Shown here in pieces: positions 37,510-37,794 of a stretch of 37,794 bases of DNA. A program made the position numbers and the translations under genes. The notes under the pieces are model-generated. The model was not told where the DNA came from. It saw only the letters and a program-made list of their open reading frames with translations, and ran no database searches. Position 1 is the stretch's first letter; each line of letters starts with the position of its first letter. Origin of the DNA: a virus; the IMG/VR virus record IMGVR_UViG_3300049027_000104, positions 1 through 37,794 of that record; one strand, given 5' to 3'.

Positions 37510-37794
37510 ATGTTATCTAATGTTGTTTCTGTTAAAAACTATATAAGAACCCGAAGGACTTTTCAAGCTCGAGCGGGTGTTCCCCTTGAAAAGTCCATAA
37601 GTGATGACCCTGAGAGCTATTTCTCATCGCTTCCTGAATCACACCTGTTGGTACTCAACTCGCTTATTGGTCTCGATAACAAATTCTTGTCTGTTCATGC
37701 TGCTCAGGAATATCTTGCTCATAAGGTGGGCATAACTCGTGAGTATGTAAATAGAATACTTTTGAAGTTTGAAGAAGTAGGACTCATTCGATCA
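37510..37794 (+). CDS. Winged-helix replication initiator-like protein (5' part)
   Basis: The ATG at 37510 opens a frame beginning MLSNVVSVKNYIRTRRTF that reads through the join into window positions 3-1013. GGAGG at 37491-37495 is the likely ribosome-binding site, at a rather long spacing of 14 bases. The first 40 residues are basic and without a recognised motif; the winged helix starts around residue 44. A start at the TTG at window position 27 would cut off the first helix of that domain, so I prefer 37510. Confidence 0.6.
   Translation, partial: MLSNVVSVKNYIRTRRTFQARAGVPLEKSISDDPESYFSSLPESHLLVLNSLIGLDNKFLSVHAAQEYLAHKVGITREYVNRILLKFEEVGLIRS
37661..37794. repeat. Right copy of the terminal overlap
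   Basis: Repeats bases 1-134 with one substitution. Joining 37660 to 1 keeps the initiator-like gene that starts at 37510 in frame, so about 37,660 bp is the non-redundant genome length. Confidence 0.95.

Overview
The window looks like the complete genome of a short-tailed (podovirus-like) double-stranded DNA bacteriophage, cut at an arbitrary point. Bases 1-134 recur at 37661-37794 with a single difference, and one reading frame runs across the join (37510 to the end, then on to 1013). The unit is therefore about 37,660 bp, drawn from a circular or circularly permuted molecule. Promoters of sigma-70 type, Shine-Dalgarno sites, Rho-independent terminators and a tRNA-Pro point to a bacterial host. 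Its taxon cannot be read from the sequence.

Layout. (1) A lambda-like control region lies at 36754-36840. Overlapping promoters fire leftward into an operon (36753 down to 33558: Cys-rich microproteins, coiled-coil proteins, an ERF single-strand annealing protein, membrane proteins and an orphan methionyl-tRNA-synthetase anticodon-binding domain) and rightward into a small Cro-like regulator, a winged-helix replication-initiator-like protein, a RusA resolvase and a MerR-like helix-turn-helix protein. (2) A putative small terminase (2603) is followed by an accessory island (3190-8750) of mostly unknown small proteins, plus an RNA ligase of the RLIG1/DUF5565 type and an HU protein. (3) The virion block runs from 9002: large terminase, portal, tRNA-Pro, scaffold-like protein, N4-gp56-type capsid, two paralogous capsid-associated proteins, adaptor and nozzle-like proteins, putative ejection proteins, and tail-fibre proteins with beta-roll repeats and a C1q-like tip. 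Tandem hairpins at 33432-33559 close the late operon.

Three leftward cassettes (8119-8475, 10375-10644, 28768-29101) sit inside the rightward block like morons and encode mostly membrane proteins. I recognise no DNA polymerase, primase, helicase, integrase, CI-type repressor or endolysin. The phage probably replicates with host machinery recruited by its initiator and processes DNA with ERF and RusA.

The most interesting theme is tRNA. The genome carries a stand-alone MetRS anticodon-binding domain, an RLIG1-like RNA ligase, an intact tRNA-Pro(UGG), and a tRNA-like RNA with intact acceptor, D-elbow and T-arm but no usable anticodon arm. Together they may be a set for protecting, repairing or mimicking tRNA; that joint role is inference. 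A second theme is RNA-level control of virion genes: one hairpin covers the portal ribosome-binding site, and a terminator-like hairpin covers the ribosome-binding site of the gene between scaffold and capsid.
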